A stretch of DNA of 64,000 nt from Caldisericota bacterium (GTDB lineage: Bacteria > Caldisericota > JANLFM01). The notes under the pieces are model-generated. The model searched no databases. It was not told the origin of the DNA and saw nothing but the letters and a program-made list of their open reading frames with translations. This document shows positions 16,849-26,027 of the stretch, piece by piece (the first letter of the stretch is position 1; the number at the start of each line of letters is the position of its first letter). A program made the position numbers and the translations under genes. The stretch is taken from contig JANLFL010000004.1 in NCBI GenBank assembly GCA_024655965.1, positions 70,084 to 134,083 on the forward strand. The letters are read 5' to 3'.

Positions 16849-18518
16849 CAGGAATTACCTCCCAGAATCTCCCTGGCATGGGCAAGGACAGCAGGGGTCA
16901 CTTTTGTTCCCGCAAGCATTCTGGCAATTTCCCTCACTCTCTCTTCACCCTCCAATTTCTTCAAAGAAACTTCAAACTTGCCTTCAAATGTTTTTTCGAG
17001 GACATAATGATTGTCAGCCGCCCCGGCAATTTGAGGGAGGTGAGTGATGCAGATCACTTGGCGGCCCACGGAAATCTCCTTCAGCTTTCTGGCCACCGCC
17101 TGACCCACTTTCCCCCCAATCCCCGCATCGACCTCATCAAAGATCAAAGAGGGGACATGGTCTACATCGGCGAGAACCGATTTCATTACGAGCATGATCC
17201 TCGAAAGTTCTCCCCCGGAGGCAACTTTCCCCAAGGGCTTTTCTGGTTCACCGGGGTTAGCACTAAACAAGAATTCAATTCTGTCCAATCCCCAACTTCG
17301 GAGGTTCTCCAGATCGAACTCCTGAAAATCTACCTTGAAATTCGCTCCCTGAATCCCAAGTTCATTTAGGCCTTCCATGACTTTAAATTCCAACTCCTTT
17401 GCTCTTTTTTTCCTCAGAAGGCGGAGCTCTTTCAGGGTATCATGGAGCTGAACTTCCATTTTCTCCTTTTTGGAAACCAGTTCCTCGATCTCAATATCAA
17501 CCCTCTCCAGGGACTGGAGCGATTCCCGGGCTCTGGCCAAATAATTGAGGATCTCGGGAATCGTGCTCCCATACTTCCTCTTTAAGCGGGAAATTAAATC
17601 AAGTCTTTCCTCAAGGGTTTCCAATTTCCCGGGGTCGAGGTCTAAATCTTCTGAAAAGGACTTCAATTCCCAGGATAAATCATCGAGTTCCAGAATGAGG
17701 CCGCTTAATCGGGAGCAGATCTCCTTTAATTTAGGGGACAAATTTTGAAACTGTCCCAGCTCCTTGAGACGGACTTCCAGGAGGTTCAGAAATCCCCTTC
17801 CGTGCCCCTCTCCCCTTAATATTTCTTGCATTGCTTCCAGGTTCTCTTTTATTTGAAGTCCGGAAAGGAGGAGGTTCTTTTCTTCCAGCAGAGACTTTTC
17901 TTCAACTTCCGATAACCGGGCTGACTCGATTTCGTTTATCTCGAATTTCAAGAGGTCTTTCTTCCTCTCCCTTTCCCGAAGCTGATCCTCAAGTTCCCCG
18001 ATTTTCAAAATGGCCTCTTTCCTCTCCCTCAAAAGCGATTCTCCCTTTTCTCTGAGGAGAACGGCCCTTTCACCTGCGAAACGATCTAGGTAATCGAGCT
18101 GGTAGGAGGGGGTGACAAGGGCCTCGTGCTCCTGCTGCCCGTGAAGATGGACCAAGCTGGAAAGGGCTTCCCTGAGGAAACCAACCGGGACCGCCCTTCC
18201 GTTTACCCGGGCTTTACTTTTTCCATCCTTAGAAAGGGTTCGGGTAATAAAAAGACAGGGCTCATCGAGCCCTAGTTCCCCGTGAATCCTGTTTAATTCT
18301 TTCTCCTCAAGGACAATGCTCGCTTCCACAAGAAGCTCCTCGCCGTAGTTTCCCACCAACTCGGTCTGGGATCTTCCCCCGAGGAGTAGGGAAAAAGCAT
18401 CGACCACCAGTGATTTTCCAGCCCCAGTTTCACCGGTAAAAACGTTCAAGCCTCCCCCGAGTTCGCAGCTTAGTTCCCTAACGATGGCCAGATTCTTGAT
18501 CCTGATGCTCTGAATCAA
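16848..18518 (-). CDS. recN: DNA repair protein RecN
   Basis: This 556-residue SMC-like ATPase acts in double-strand break repair. Walker A GETGAGKS lies at 29-36. A long coiled coil covers roughly 160-370, with its Glu/Lys/Leu-rich composition, and the C-terminal head has GGELSRIMLVMK and the Walker B LIFDEVDAGIGGKVG. The start is TTG at 18518, overlapping the NAD kinase stop by four bases; MIQSIRIKNLAIV fits the family start. RecN next to NAD kinase is a conserved Gram-positive arrangement; the argR gene often found between them is missing. Confidence 0.96.
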   Translation of the reverse strand: MIQSIRIKNLAIVRELSCELGGGLNVFTGETGAGKSLVVDAFSLLLGGRSQTELVGNYGEELLVEASIVLEEKELNRIHGELGLDEPCLFITRTLSKDGKSKARVNGRAVPVGFLREALSSLVHLHGQQEHEALVTPSYQLDYLDRFAGERAVLLREKGESLLRERKEAILKIGELEDQLRERERKKDLLKFEINEIESARLSEVEEKSLLEEKNLLLSGLQIKENLEAMQEILRGEGHGRGFLNLLEVRLKELGQFQNLSPKLKEICSRLSGLILELDDLSWELKSFSEDLDLDPGKLETLEERLDLISRLKRKYGSTIPEILNYLARARESLQSLERVDIEIEELVSKKEKMEVQLHDTLKELRLLRKKRAKELEFKVMEGLNELGIQGANFKVDFQEFDLENLRSWGLDRIEFLFSANPGEPEKPLGKVASGGELSRIMLVMKSVLADVDHVPSLIFDEVDAGIGGKVGQAVARKLKEISVGRQVICITHLPQIAGAADNHYVLEKTFEGKFEVSLKKLEGEERVREIARMLAGTKVTPAVLAHAREILGGNS

Positions 18519-19342
18519 GGATGACCCCAGAGAAGCTTTTTGGGAATCACGCGAAGGAAAAAATCCTCCTCAAAAAAAACCAGCTTGGCCTTTCTTGAGG
18601 AAAGGGTGACTTTGACCTCGTCCCCTGCCGAAAGAGGAAGCCTATCCTGTCCGTCGATTACAAGATATCCCAGCTCCCCTTCGGGAAGGAAAATTTGAAC
18701 CTCATCCTCGGGCAATAAAACCAGAGGCCGGGTGGACAAACTGTGAGGAGAGATCACGCAAAGGAGAAGCACGTGAAGAAAAGGAGAGATGAGAGGGCCG
18801 TTGCAGGCAAGAGCATATGCTGTGGAACCAGTTGCCGTGGAGACGAGGACCCCGTCTCCCCTTAATTCCCCCATATCAACTCCATTGATCTTCAAAAGAA
18901 GAGTGAAGATCTTCCCCACATTTACCTGGGCGATGGAGCATTCATTAAGCCCCAAAAGCTCTTTTCCTTTGAATTCAACCTGAATTAAATCCCGCTCCTG
19001 AACAAGATATTCCCCCTCAAGGACTCTCTCCAGATCCTCATAAAGCCTGTTCCGGTCGGAAGCAGTCAGAAAGCCAAGGTTTCCAAGGTTCACGCCGAGA
19101 ATTGGGCAATGATCCCAAACCCGATGGACGCATTGAAGTAGGGTGCCGTCTCCCCCCAGGCTCAACACGAAATCGGGTTCCCCGGGAGGGAAGGTCTTTG
19201 CCCCCTGGGGAAGGGAACCCTGAAGTTCCTCGCGGAATAATGGTTCTAACCCCCTATTCTTTAAAAATTCAAAGAGGGAGAGGGAAAATTCGATTGCTTC
19301 AGCCTTTTTCAAACTGGGGAATATTCCAATTCTTTTAAGCAT
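18515..19342 (-). CDS. nadK: NAD kinase
   Basis: The 275-residue enzyme phosphorylates NAD to NADP. The nucleotide site has SLGGDGTLLQ, the NAD site has NLGNLGFLTA and LNECSI, and TGSTAYALACNGP is the second conserved block. The N-terminus MLKRIGIFPSLKK starts at an ATG overlapping the dxs end by 8 bases. The length is normal. It is coupled to recN downstream. Confidence 0.96.
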   Translation of the reverse strand: MLKRIGIFPSLKKAEAIEFSLSLFEFLKNRGLEPLFREELQGSLPQGAKTFPPGEPDFVLSLGGDGTLLQCVHRVWDHCPILGVNLGNLGFLTASDRNRLYEDLERVLEGEYLVQERDLIQVEFKGKELLGLNECSIAQVNVGKIFTLLLKINGVDMGELRGDGVLVSTATGSTAYALACNGPLISPFLHVLLLCVISPHSLSTRPLVLLPEDEVQIFLPEGELGYLVIDGQDRLPLSAGDEVKVTLSSRKAKLVFFEEDFFLRVIPKKLLWGHP

Positions 19343-21236
19343 ACCTCTGGCTCCCCGCCTTTATTTTTTCCAGCATCTCCTTGATTTCAGAAGCGAGAGA
19401 CTTGGAATCAAGACCGGCTCGAGAAAGCAACTGCTCCCTGGTTCCAATCCGGGGAACCCCCCTCAAACCTTTGAGAATGACTTTCCCGGTATCCAGCCCT
19501 CTCTGAGAAAGGAATTCTAAGATTGAGGATCCCGCTCCTCCGAAAATTAGGTTCTCCTCAAGGGTAAAAAGGAGCCTTGATTCTTTATACGCTTTAAGGA
19601 CCAGCGCCTCATCAAGGGGTTTGAGGAATCGAAGGTTATAAATTCCCACAGATAGCCCTTCTTTTTCCAAAATATCGGAAGCCGACCTGGCTTCCTGCAA
19701 AATCGGGCCCCAGACAAGAATAGAGGCATCCTTCCCTTCCTTTATACAAACCCCCCTGCCCCAGGGAATTTCCGAAAACCCGGAAAGAGGAAGATTCCCT
19801 TCGGGGATGCTGGCTTTGGGATATCTAATGGCCACGGGACTGGAATGAAGAAAAGCCGTAAAAATCATGTCCTTTAATTCCTCACCAGATGAGGGGGTAA
19901 GAATGGAAAGGTTGGGAATCACCCGCAAAAAGGAAAGGTCGAAAACCCCTTGATGCGTTGGCCCGTCCCCGGGGACTACCCCCGCTCGGTCGATCAAAAA
20001 TATGACCGGGAGGTCCTGCAAGCAAACATCGTGAATCAGTTGATCGAAGCCCCTCTGGAGAAAAGTGGAGTAAAGGGCGACGACCGGTCTCAAACCCCCT
20101 AGAGCAAGGCCAGCGGCAAAGCTTATCGCGTGTTGTTCCGCGATCCCTACATCGAAAAACCTTTCCGGAAACAACCTTCCAAACTCTTTGAGGCCTGTCC
20201 CGTCGGCCATGGCCGCCGTAATGCAGGCAAAATCCTTATTCTGGAAACCGAGGAGGGATAGGGTTCCACTCACCACGTCGGTAAACGACCTTTGGGAAGG
20301 GTTCTTGGGTTTTCCGGTTTCCACTTCAAAAGGCGGGGCGGAATGAAAAAAAACGGGGTCCTTTTCCGCTGGGGGGTATCCCTTTCCCTTAACTGTTGCC
20401 ACATGGACAACAACAGGGGTGGAAAGGTTTTTTGCCTGCCTCAGGACCTCGATCAAAGCCTTCAAGTCATGGCCGTCAATTGGACCCAGATATGAGAATC
20501 CCAGGCTCTCGAAAAGAAGGCTGGGAAGAAGGACGGCTTTGATAATTACCTTTAGCCTTTCGATGTTCCGAATTGCCCAGGTCCCAAATCGGGGAAACCT
20601 CCTGAAGAACTTCTTGGTCAAAAGTTTGATCCTTTGATACTTTCTGGAAGCCCGGAGCTTGGCAAGGTGTTTGGCCATCGCGCCAACGTTCTTGGAGATC
20701 GAATGTTCATTGTCGTTCAGAATCACAATCAGGTCCTTTTTCAATTGACCGGCGTTGTTCAATCCCTCAAAAGCCACTCCCCCCGTGAAGGAACCGTCCC
20801 CCATTACCGCAATAATTTTATGGTTCTGGCCTTTTATGTCTCGTGCAGCCCGCAACCCCAGGGCTTGAGAGAGAGCAACGGAGGAATGTCCCATGGAGGA
20901 GACGTCATACACCGATTCTTCGCGGGATGTAAACCCGGAAAGGCCATCTGCTTCTCTTAACTTATCGAACTGCGAGGCCCTGCCGGTTATTAACTTGTGG
21001 GCATAACTTTGATGACTGACATCCCAGAGGATCAAGTCCTGAGGAGCCTGAAAAACGTAATGTAGGGCTAAAGTCAGTTCCACCACCCCCAAATTTGAGG
21101 AAAGGTGTCCCCCTGATGAGCTGACCTGCCTGATGATCCTCTCCCTGATCTCCCTGGCCAATTCTTCAAGTTGTGAGATGTTCAATCCCTTCAAATCCTC
21201 AGGGGATCTAATTTGGAAAAGGAGTTTCTCATTCAT
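19335..21236 (-). CDS. dxs: 1-deoxy-D-xylulose-5-phosphate synthase
   Basis: This thiamine pyrophosphate enzyme of about 633 residues makes DXP from pyruvate and glyceraldehyde-3-phosphate, the entry step of the MEP pathway. GDGSFTGGVAFEGLNNAG is the TPP/magnesium motif. The LSSNLGVVELTLALHY block precedes it, and DVGIAEQHAISFAAGLA carries the catalytic glutamate. A transketolase C-terminal domain closes the protein. I prefer the ATG at 21236; an in-frame TTG four codons earlier (21248) is the alternative. It follows ispA with a short overlap. Thiamine supply for this and the oxidoreductase may come from the ThiT/ThiN pair elsewhere in the window. Confidence 0.96.
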   Translation of the reverse strand: MNEKLLFQIRSPEDLKGLNISQLEELAREIRERIIRQVSSSGGHLSSNLGVVELTLALHYVFQAPQDLILWDVSHQSYAHKLITGRASQFDKLREADGLSGFTSREESVYDVSSMGHSSVALSQALGLRAARDIKGQNHKIIAVMGDGSFTGGVAFEGLNNAGQLKKDLIVILNDNEHSISKNVGAMAKHLAKLRASRKYQRIKLLTKKFFRRFPRFGTWAIRNIERLKVIIKAVLLPSLLFESLGFSYLGPIDGHDLKALIEVLRQAKNLSTPVVVHVATVKGKGYPPAEKDPVFFHSAPPFEVETGKPKNPSQRSFTDVVSGTLSLLGFQNKDFACITAAMADGTGLKEFGRLFPERFFDVGIAEQHAISFAAGLALGGLRPVVALYSTFLQRGFDQLIHDVCLQDLPVIFLIDRAGVVPGDGPTHQGVFDLSFLRVIPNLSILTPSSGEELKDMIFTAFLHSSPVAIRYPKASIPEGNLPLSGFSEIPWGRGVCIKEGKDASILVWGPILQEARSASDILEKEGLSVGIYNLRFLKPLDEALVLKAYKESRLLFTLEENLIFGGAGSSILEFLSQRGLDTGKVILKGLRGVPRIGTREQLLSRAGLDSKSLASEIKEMLEKIKAGSQRYA

Positions 21237-22056
21237 TTCTTTGCCCAATGTATTCCGCGAAGGAAATGAGTTTTTCCCTCGCCCCTGAAAAATCGCTCAT
21301 TGCGGAAACGGCCTTCTCAATGTATCCTTTTTCCAATTTCTTTGCCACTTCGACTCCGAATTCCCGGGGAATTGATGGTTCCTCCTTGGAGAGGTCCAAG
21401 AGGTCATCACCAAGTTGAAAGGCGATCCCGAGGTACTTTCCGAACTCCTTCAAAATATTTAACTCTTTCTCCCCTCCCCCGCCAATTGTCCCTCCAAGAA
21501 GAAGGGAGAATTGAAATAGGCGGGATGTCTTTCGCTCATAGATATTTAACCAGTCATCGAGGGTCCTTGCTCCACCGGAGATGTCGTCAAATTGACCCCC
21601 GACAAGCCCCGCTGGTCCCACCATCTGGGCCAATTCGCAAAGAATGCTCAAACTATCAACAACCCCGGAATTTTTCAAACCTTCGGAGATCCATTTTATC
21701 CCCAAAAGGAGCAGGGCATCGCCAATCAGGACAGCCTTCCCCTCTCCAAAAACCTTGTGGGCCGTGGGCTTCCCCCACCTTATGTCGGAGTTGTCCATCC
21801 CGGGCAGGTCATCGTGAACCAGGGAGAAAACATGAAGGCATTCCACACCGCAGGCGGGTTTAAGGGCTTCCTCCCTTTTCCCTCCCAGGGATTCACAACC
21901 CCAGAGAACGAGAATTGGCCTCAACCTCTTTCCCGGGCTCAGGAGGGGATAACTGAGCATTTCATGAAGAGGGGGCTTAAAATTTTCCTGAAGGAGAAAA
22001 TCCCCAAGGGCCTTGTCGATCTGAGCTTTTTCTCTTTTCAAAAGATCGTTAATCAT
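21229..22056 (-). CDS. ispA: Farnesyl/geranylgeranyl diphosphate synthase family prenyltransferase
   Basis: About 275 residues beginning MINDLLKREKAQ. I chose the ATG at 22056, which overlaps the acylphosphatase stop by 8 bases; a longer frame to 22119 gives an N-terminus with no family match. The first aspartate-rich motif is VHDDLPGMDN with LRPILVLWGCE before it. The second is QLGDDLLDL. These bind the diphosphate-magnesium groups during chain elongation from IPP. Product length (C15 or C20) cannot be read from sequence by eye. ispA followed by dxs is a conserved isoprenoid pair; the exonuclease VII genes xseA/xseB that often precede them are absent. Confidence 0.94.
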   Translation of the reverse strand: MINDLLKREKAQIDKALGDFLLQENFKPPLHEMLSYPLLSPGKRLRPILVLWGCESLGGKREEALKPACGVECLHVFSLVHDDLPGMDNSDIRWGKPTAHKVFGEGKAVLIGDALLLLGIKWISEGLKNSGVVDSLSILCELAQMVGPAGLVGGQFDDISGGARTLDDWLNIYERKTSRLFQFSLLLGGTIGGGGEKELNILKEFGKYLGIAFQLGDDLLDLSKEEPSIPREFGVEVAKKLEKGYIEKAVSAMSDFSGAREKLISFAEYIGQRNE

Positions 22057-22327
22057 ATCGGATGCGAAAGGAATCCAGGGATGGCGATGAGGGAAGTTCC
22101 TCAATTTCCACTCCCTCAACGAAGGCGCCGGAGGGCCCCCTCTCCAGAAGGTTGAGAAACATATTCAGGTTTTCCGGGTCCCCGGAGGCGAGAACCTCGA
22201 CGCTCCCATCTGGGCAGTTCCGGACATACCCTCTTATCCCAAGGGAAATAGCCTTTCTATATGCCCAATAGCGAAAACCGACCCCCTGGACATAACCTTT
22301 AATTTTCACCCTGAAGGTTCTCTCCAC
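22049..22327 (-). CDS. acyP: Acylphosphatase
   Basis: A small enzyme of about 92 residues that hydrolyses acyl-phosphates. The active-site loop is KGYVQGVGFRYW with the catalytic arginine in GFR, and the catalytic asparagine is in GYVRNCPDGSVE. The frame is open to an ATG at 22351, but a GTG at 22327 has a GGGAG site just before it and gives the usual family N-terminus. Either way the start lies inside the end of nusB (28 or 52 bases of overlap). Since the directon also makes acyl-phosphates through Ptb, a link is possible but untested. Confidence 0.9.
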   Translation of the reverse strand: MERTFRVKIKGYVQGVGFRYWAYRKAISLGIRGYVRNCPDGSVEVLASGDPENLNMFLNLLERGPSGAFVEGVEIEELPSSPSLDSFRIRYD

Positions 22328-22718
22328 TTCTCTCCCTGAGGATGGCACCAAGGATCCCGTTGATAAATTTCGCCGAGGTTGGTGTCCCGAACTTGTTCGC
22401 GAGTTTTAAAGCCTGGTCGGTGATTACCGCCGGAGGAACATCTTTTCCATGAAGCAGTTCAAAAACGGCAAGTCGAAGAATATTCCGATCGGTGGAAAAC
22501 ATCCGATCTAACTCCCAATCAGGAGAATGGCTTGAAATAATTCCATCAATTTCTGAAAGATTTTCTTGCGTCCCCTTTGCTAACCAAAGGGCGTATTCCC
22601 AGATATCAGGATCGGGCTTTTTCTCCACGAATTCCTTGGCCTCCTCCAGCGTTAACCTTCCCATGTCCATGCGAAAAAAAAGGAGAAAAGCGGTCTCCCT
22701 AGCTTTTTGCCTTCTCAT
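22299..22718 (-). CDS. nusB: Transcription antitermination factor NusB
   Basis: About 139 residues starting [17 protein letters not shown], the usual NusB N-terminal helix. An in-frame TTG five codons upstream (22733) is possible but its GGAGG is only three bases away. Helices with NILRLAVFELLHG and PPAVITDQALKLANKFGT followed by AKFINGILG are the C-terminal family signature. NusB with NusE binds boxA RNA in rRNA operons. It overlaps the Asp23-like gene upstream by 20 bases and acyP downstream. Confidence 0.93.
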   Translation of the reverse strand: MRRQKARETAFLLFFRMDMGRLTLEEAKEFVEKKPDPDIWEYALWLAKGTQENLSEIDGIISSHSPDWELDRMFSTDRNILRLAVFELLHGKDVPPAVITDQALKLANKFGTPTSAKFINGILGAILRERSGENLQGEN

Positions 22719-23022
22719 CCTGGACCATATCAATGTCCTCCACGATTATGTCCACGGAGGAAACTTCAATTCCGACCAGGTTTTCCACCGCCCTTTTCAC
22801 CACCCGCTGGACTTCCCGGCACACGGCCATGATATCCACCCCATAGCGCAGAGCAAGGTGAAGCGTGAGGTCGATCTTTTCCCCCTCCATCTTGAGGCCA
22901 ATTGCGCTTTTCAGTCCAAAAGACCAGGGAGCTTTGGCGATCACCCGGGTAACTCCTTCAACCTCCATGGCGGTTTTTCGGACGATTAACCTGATGACAT
23001 CAGGAGAAATGTGAATCTTCAT
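22699..23022 (-). CDS. Asp23/Gls24 family envelope protein
   Basis: The 107-residue Asp23 (DUF322) protein has the family core [33 protein letters not shown] and [19 protein letters not shown]. Members are small alpha/beta proteins linked to the cell envelope and stress in Gram-positives; no membrane segment is present here. It lies between efp and nusB, where many Clostridia carry the same gene, and overlaps both neighbours. A second paralogue sits with fakA at 46.5-46.9 kb. Confidence 0.88.
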   Translation of the reverse strand: MKIHISPDVIRLIVRKTAMEVEGVTRVIAKAPWSFGLKSAIGLKMEGEKIDLTLHLALRYGVDIMAVCREVQRVVKRAVENLVGIEVSSVDIIVEDIDMVQDEKAKS

Positions 23023-23582
23023 TTTCCCACCCTTTCTACGTACTCTCCGGTACGCGTATCAATTTTTATAACATCCCCAACTTCCACAAAAAAGGGGACT
23101 TGGACAATTGCTCCAGTTTCAAGTTTCGCGGGTTTTGAACTCCCCTGAGCGGTGTCGCCCTTAAAGGAGGGCTCCGTTTCCACAACTTCCAGCTCCACGA
23201 AAACAGGAGGTTCGACCCCGATGTGCTTACCCTTGTAGTAAAGGACATCGATCATCATTCCCTCTTTCAAATAAAGGGCGGCATCCTCAATCTCTTCTTT
23301 TTTTAAAGAGACCTGCTCGTAGGTGTCCATATCCATGAAAAGGTATTCATCTTTAACCGCATAAAGGAATTGCATCTGCTTGTGATCGAGAAAAGCCCGA
23401 GTTAAGCGTTCCCCGGCCCGGAAAGTTTTTTCTATCACGTTCCCGGTTTCCACGTTCTTTATTTTGGTCCGGACGAAAGCGGATCCTTTTCCCGGTTTTA
23501 CATGTTGAAATTGGACGACCACCCAGACTTCCCCATCTATTTCGATTGTGGTCCCTGGACGCAAATCGTTTGAAGAAATCAT
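23019..23582 (-). CDS. efp: Elongation factor P
   Basis: The 187-residue factor rescues ribosomes stalled at polyproline. It shows three beta-barrel domains: [17 protein letters not shown] at the N-terminus, the loop [18 protein letters not shown] whose tip lysine contacts the peptidyl-tRNA, and the C-terminal [19 protein letters not shown]. The length is exactly that of the family. No EpmA/EpmB genes are in the window. It is preceded by pepQ with a 16-base gap and AAGGAG site, and overlaps the Asp23-like gene by 4. Confidence 0.97.
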   Translation of the reverse strand: MISSNDLRPGTTIEIDGEVWVVVQFQHVKPGKGSAFVRTKIKNVETGNVIEKTFRAGERLTRAFLDHKQMQFLYAVKDEYLFMDMDTYEQVSLKKEEIEDAALYLKEGMMIDVLYYKGKHIGVEPPVFVELEVVETEPSFKGDTAQGSSKPAKLETGAIVQVPFFVEVGDVIKIDTRTGEYVERVGK

Positions 23583-23598
23583 CTCTCTTATCTCCTTT

Positions 23599-24684
23599 TC
23601 ATATTACACTTATTTCTCTCGGGAATGAAGTTAAGACCTCAACCCTGTTTTTTGCAACCATAACCATCTCCTCGATCCTTACCCCACCCCAACCGGGAAT
23701 GTAAATCCCGGGTTCAATGGTAAAAACCATCCCCGGTTGAAAAGTTCCCTCGGATCTGGGACCGATAAAAGGCCACTCGTGAACTTCCAGCCCCACTCCG
23801 TGTCCTAGGCCATGGCCAAAGGCAAAATCCTTAAACGGGGAATTTTTTATTTTGGAAAGGGCAAACTGGAAAACTTCCAGGATGCTTCTCCCCGGGGTGA
23901 TTTGAAGGATGGTTTCTTCAATGGCCTCCTTAACGGTCAGGTAAACTTCCCTTTGTTTCTTACTTGGACTTCCGGTAAAAAAAGTCCTGGTGATGTCCGA
24001 ATGGTAATAATCTTTTAAAGCCCCCCAATCGAAAAGGAGGAACTCCTTTTTCCCGATGGCCTTCGGAGAAGCGACCCCATGAGGAAGAGCGCTCCTTTTA
24101 CCGGAAGCCACAACCAAATCGAAACCAGCCTTTTGAGCTCCCTTCAAGCGCATCTTCCATTCCAGTTCCAGGGAGACTTCCTCCTCCCTATTCCCTATAA
24201 GTCCACCCTTTAAAACTTCTCCAAGGGATTCTTCCGCGATCCTGATCGCTTCCCTGATTTTTAAAATCTCCCCGGGTTCTTTGATCCCCCTGATCTCTTC
24301 AAGGAGATGGGGGAAGGGAACAAAATGTACCCCGGGAGAATTCCTCTCCAATTCTTTAAAATCAAAAAAGGATAGCTTCTGGCTTTCAAAGCCCAGGAAC
24401 CTGACCCTGATCTCAGAAAGGAGGGAGGAAAAGTCCTGATGAAAGCGTTGGAATTGGATGACCTCCCATCCGCGGCATTCCTCCTTTGCTTGTTCGAGAA
24501 AGCGAGAATCCAAGAAAAGAATGTTTCTGGTCTCGGTCACCAGCAGAAATCCATAATCCCCGGTGAACCCGGAAAAGTAATAGCGGTTTTGGGGTGAAGA
24601 AACCAGGAATCCATCCAGCTTTTCCCTTTCCATTTGCCTTCTTAAAATGTCCAACCTTTTCGGGGTTATTTCTTTACCTTTCAT
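23599..24684 (-). CDS. M24 family Xaa-Pro aminopeptidase/dipeptidase
   Basis: A 361-residue metallopeptidase with a creatinase-like N-terminal domain (to about 130) and a pita-bread catalytic domain. The two-metal site is visible as LLFDWGAL and [11 protein letters not shown] (aspartates), [14 protein letters not shown] (histidine), [10 protein letters not shown] and VRIEEMV (glutamates). It removes or splits residues next to proline in the cytoplasm. It is the first gene of the long minus directon and starts at an ATG with AAAGGAGC. The pairing with efp is common in Gram-positives. Confidence 0.93.
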   Translation of the reverse strand: MKGKEITPKRLDILRRQMEREKLDGFLVSSPQNRYYFSGFTGDYGFLLVTETRNILFLDSRFLEQAKEECRGWEVIQFQRFHQDFSSLLSEIRVRFLGFESQKLSFFDFKELERNSPGVHFVPFPHLLEEIRGIKEPGEILKIREAIRIAEESLGEVLKGGLIGNREEEVSLELEWKMRLKGAQKAGFDLVVASGKRSALPHGVASPKAIGKKEFLLFDWGALKDYYHSDITRTFFTGSPSKKQREVYLTVKEAIEETILQITPGRSILEVFQFALSKIKNSPFKDFAFGHGLGHGVGLEVHEWPFIGPRSEGTFQPGMVFTIEPGIYIPGWGGVRIEEMVMVAKNRVEVLTSFPREISVI

Positions 24685-24700
24685 GGGCGCTCCTTTTCAC

Positions 24701-24729
24701 TTGCCCTCCGTTCGAGCTGGCTATACAAT
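24701..24729 (+). promoter_or_regulatory. Promoter of the yebC-ruv operon
   Basis: TTGCCC (24701-24706), 17 bases, TACAAT (24724-24729). The start would fall near 24736, 23 bases before the yebC ATG, leaving room for the AGGAGGTG ribosome site. It lies in the 74-base divergent gap to the pepQ gene. Confidence 0.7.
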
Positions 24730-24758
24730 TTTAAAAGATATAACCCAGGAGGTGAAGA

Positions 24759-25514
24759 ATGTCCGGCCACTCAAAATGGCATAATATAAGGGCAAAAAAA
24801 TCTGCCGCAGATGCTGAACGGGGACGGATTTTCACCAAACTTACCCGGGAAATTACCGCTGCCGCCCGGGAAGGAGGAGGGAACCCGGAGACCAACGTTC
24901 GCTTGAGGGTGGCAATTGAGAAAGCCCGGGAAAACAACGTTCCTCAGGATACAATAAAAAGGGCCATCCAGAAAGGGACCGGTGAATTACCGGGCCAGGT
25001 GTTAGAACAGGTTTTTTACGAAGGATATGGTCCTGGAGGGGTGGCTGTCCTGGTAGAAGCCTCCACCGATAACCGGAACAGGACCTCTGCTTCAATTCGA
25101 CACCTGTTCTCCCGCTACGGGGGAAACCTCGGGGAAGTTGGATGCGTGAACTGGCTATTCCACCGCAAGGGATTAATTCAGATCGAGCGAAACAAAGCCG
25201 GGGATGAGGAGGAGTTAATGCTTGCGGCAATCGATGCAGGAGCAGAGGACTTCCGGGAGGAAGCAGACTATTTCGAAGTAATTTGCCCCCCGGAGAACCT
25301 CTTTCAAGTTAAGGAAGCCCTGGAGAAATTGGGAGCCAAACTTACCGCTGCCGAAATATCAATGGTTCCCAATACTTACGTAAAACTCACGGGGGAAGAA
25401 GCCCAGAAAATGCTCGCCCTCACAACCGCCCTCGAGGACCACGAGGACGTCGTTCAGGTTTACGCCAACTTTGACATCTCGGAAGAGGAGATGGCCAAGT
25501 TCACGGCAGCTTGA
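24759..25514 (+). CDS. yebC: YebC/PmpR family protein
   Basis: The 251-residue protein starts SGHSKWHNI, the invariant YebC N-terminus, then RAKKSAADAERGRIFTKL and the GYGPGGVAVLVE block. YebC-family proteins were described as transcriptional regulators. More recent work assigns YebC/TACO1 members a role in relieving ribosome pausing, notably at proline stretches. It is first in the operon with ruvCAB, a widely conserved order. An excellent ribosome site AGGAGGTG precedes the ATG. Confidence 0.96.
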   Translation: MSGHSKWHNIRAKKSAADAERGRIFTKLTREITAAAREGGGNPETNVRLRVAIEKARENNVPQDTIKRAIQKGTGELPGQVLEQVFYEGYGPGGVAVLVEASTDNRNRTSASIRHLFSRYGGNLGEVGCVNWLFHRKGLIQIERNKAGDEEELMLAAIDAGAEDFREEADYFEVICPPENLFQVKEALEKLGAKLTAAEISMVPNTYVKLTGEEAQKMLALTTALEDHEDVVQVYANFDISEEEMAKFTAA

Positions 25515-25515
25515 T

Positions 25516-26025
25516 GTGAAAAAGCCTGGTTCTCCCCAGAGGATAGCAGGGTTTGATCCCGGAACTGCTTCCCTGGGTTTTGCAATCCTCGAAAAAAATC
25601 AGGGTGAGTTGAAGATCCTCATCTGCGATTCTCTCCACACGGGCAAAGATACTCCTTTCGAAAAAAGGCTCCTTTTCCTTTATGAAGGTCTCAAAAAATT
25701 GGTTAAGAGTTACCGCCCGGACGTGGTCGCATGCGAGGAGGTTTACTTCAACAAGAATGCTCGAACCGCCTTTGCGGTGGGTTCGGTGATCGGGGTAATC
25801 CTTCTTCTTGCAGGCCAGAAAGGTCTTCCCGTTTTCATGTATTCACCAATTCAGGTTAAAATGTCCGTGACGGGATACGGGAGGGCGTCCAAGGGCCAGG
25901 TCCAAGAAATGCTATCCAGGCTTTTCAAACTCACCCAAATCCCCAAGCCTGATGACGCTGCGGATGCCTTAGCCATTGCCTTCTGTCACGCCAATTCCAT
26001 TCGATGGAGGGAAACTGAGGGGTAA
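25516..26025 (+). CDS. ruvC: Holliday junction resolvase RuvC
   Basis: About 169 residues from a GTG at 25516, just after the yebC stop; an ATG-initiated frame 15 codons upstream lies inside yebC and would give an unusual N-terminus. The RNase H-like active site is IAGFDPGTASLGFA (first Asp), VACEEVYFNKNARTAF (Glu) and the C-terminal DDAADALAIAFCHA (two Asp). RuvC cuts Holliday junctions symmetrically with RuvAB. The ruvA ATG follows at 26028. Confidence 0.94.
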   Translation: MKKPGSPQRIAGFDPGTASLGFAILEKNQGELKILICDSLHTGKDTPFEKRLLFLYEGLKKLVKSYRPDVVACEEVYFNKNARTAFAVGSVIGVILLLAGQKGLPVFMYSPIQVKMSVTGYGRASKGQVQEMLSRLFKLTQIPKPDDAADALAIAFCHANSIRWRETEG

Positions 26026-26027
26026 AA

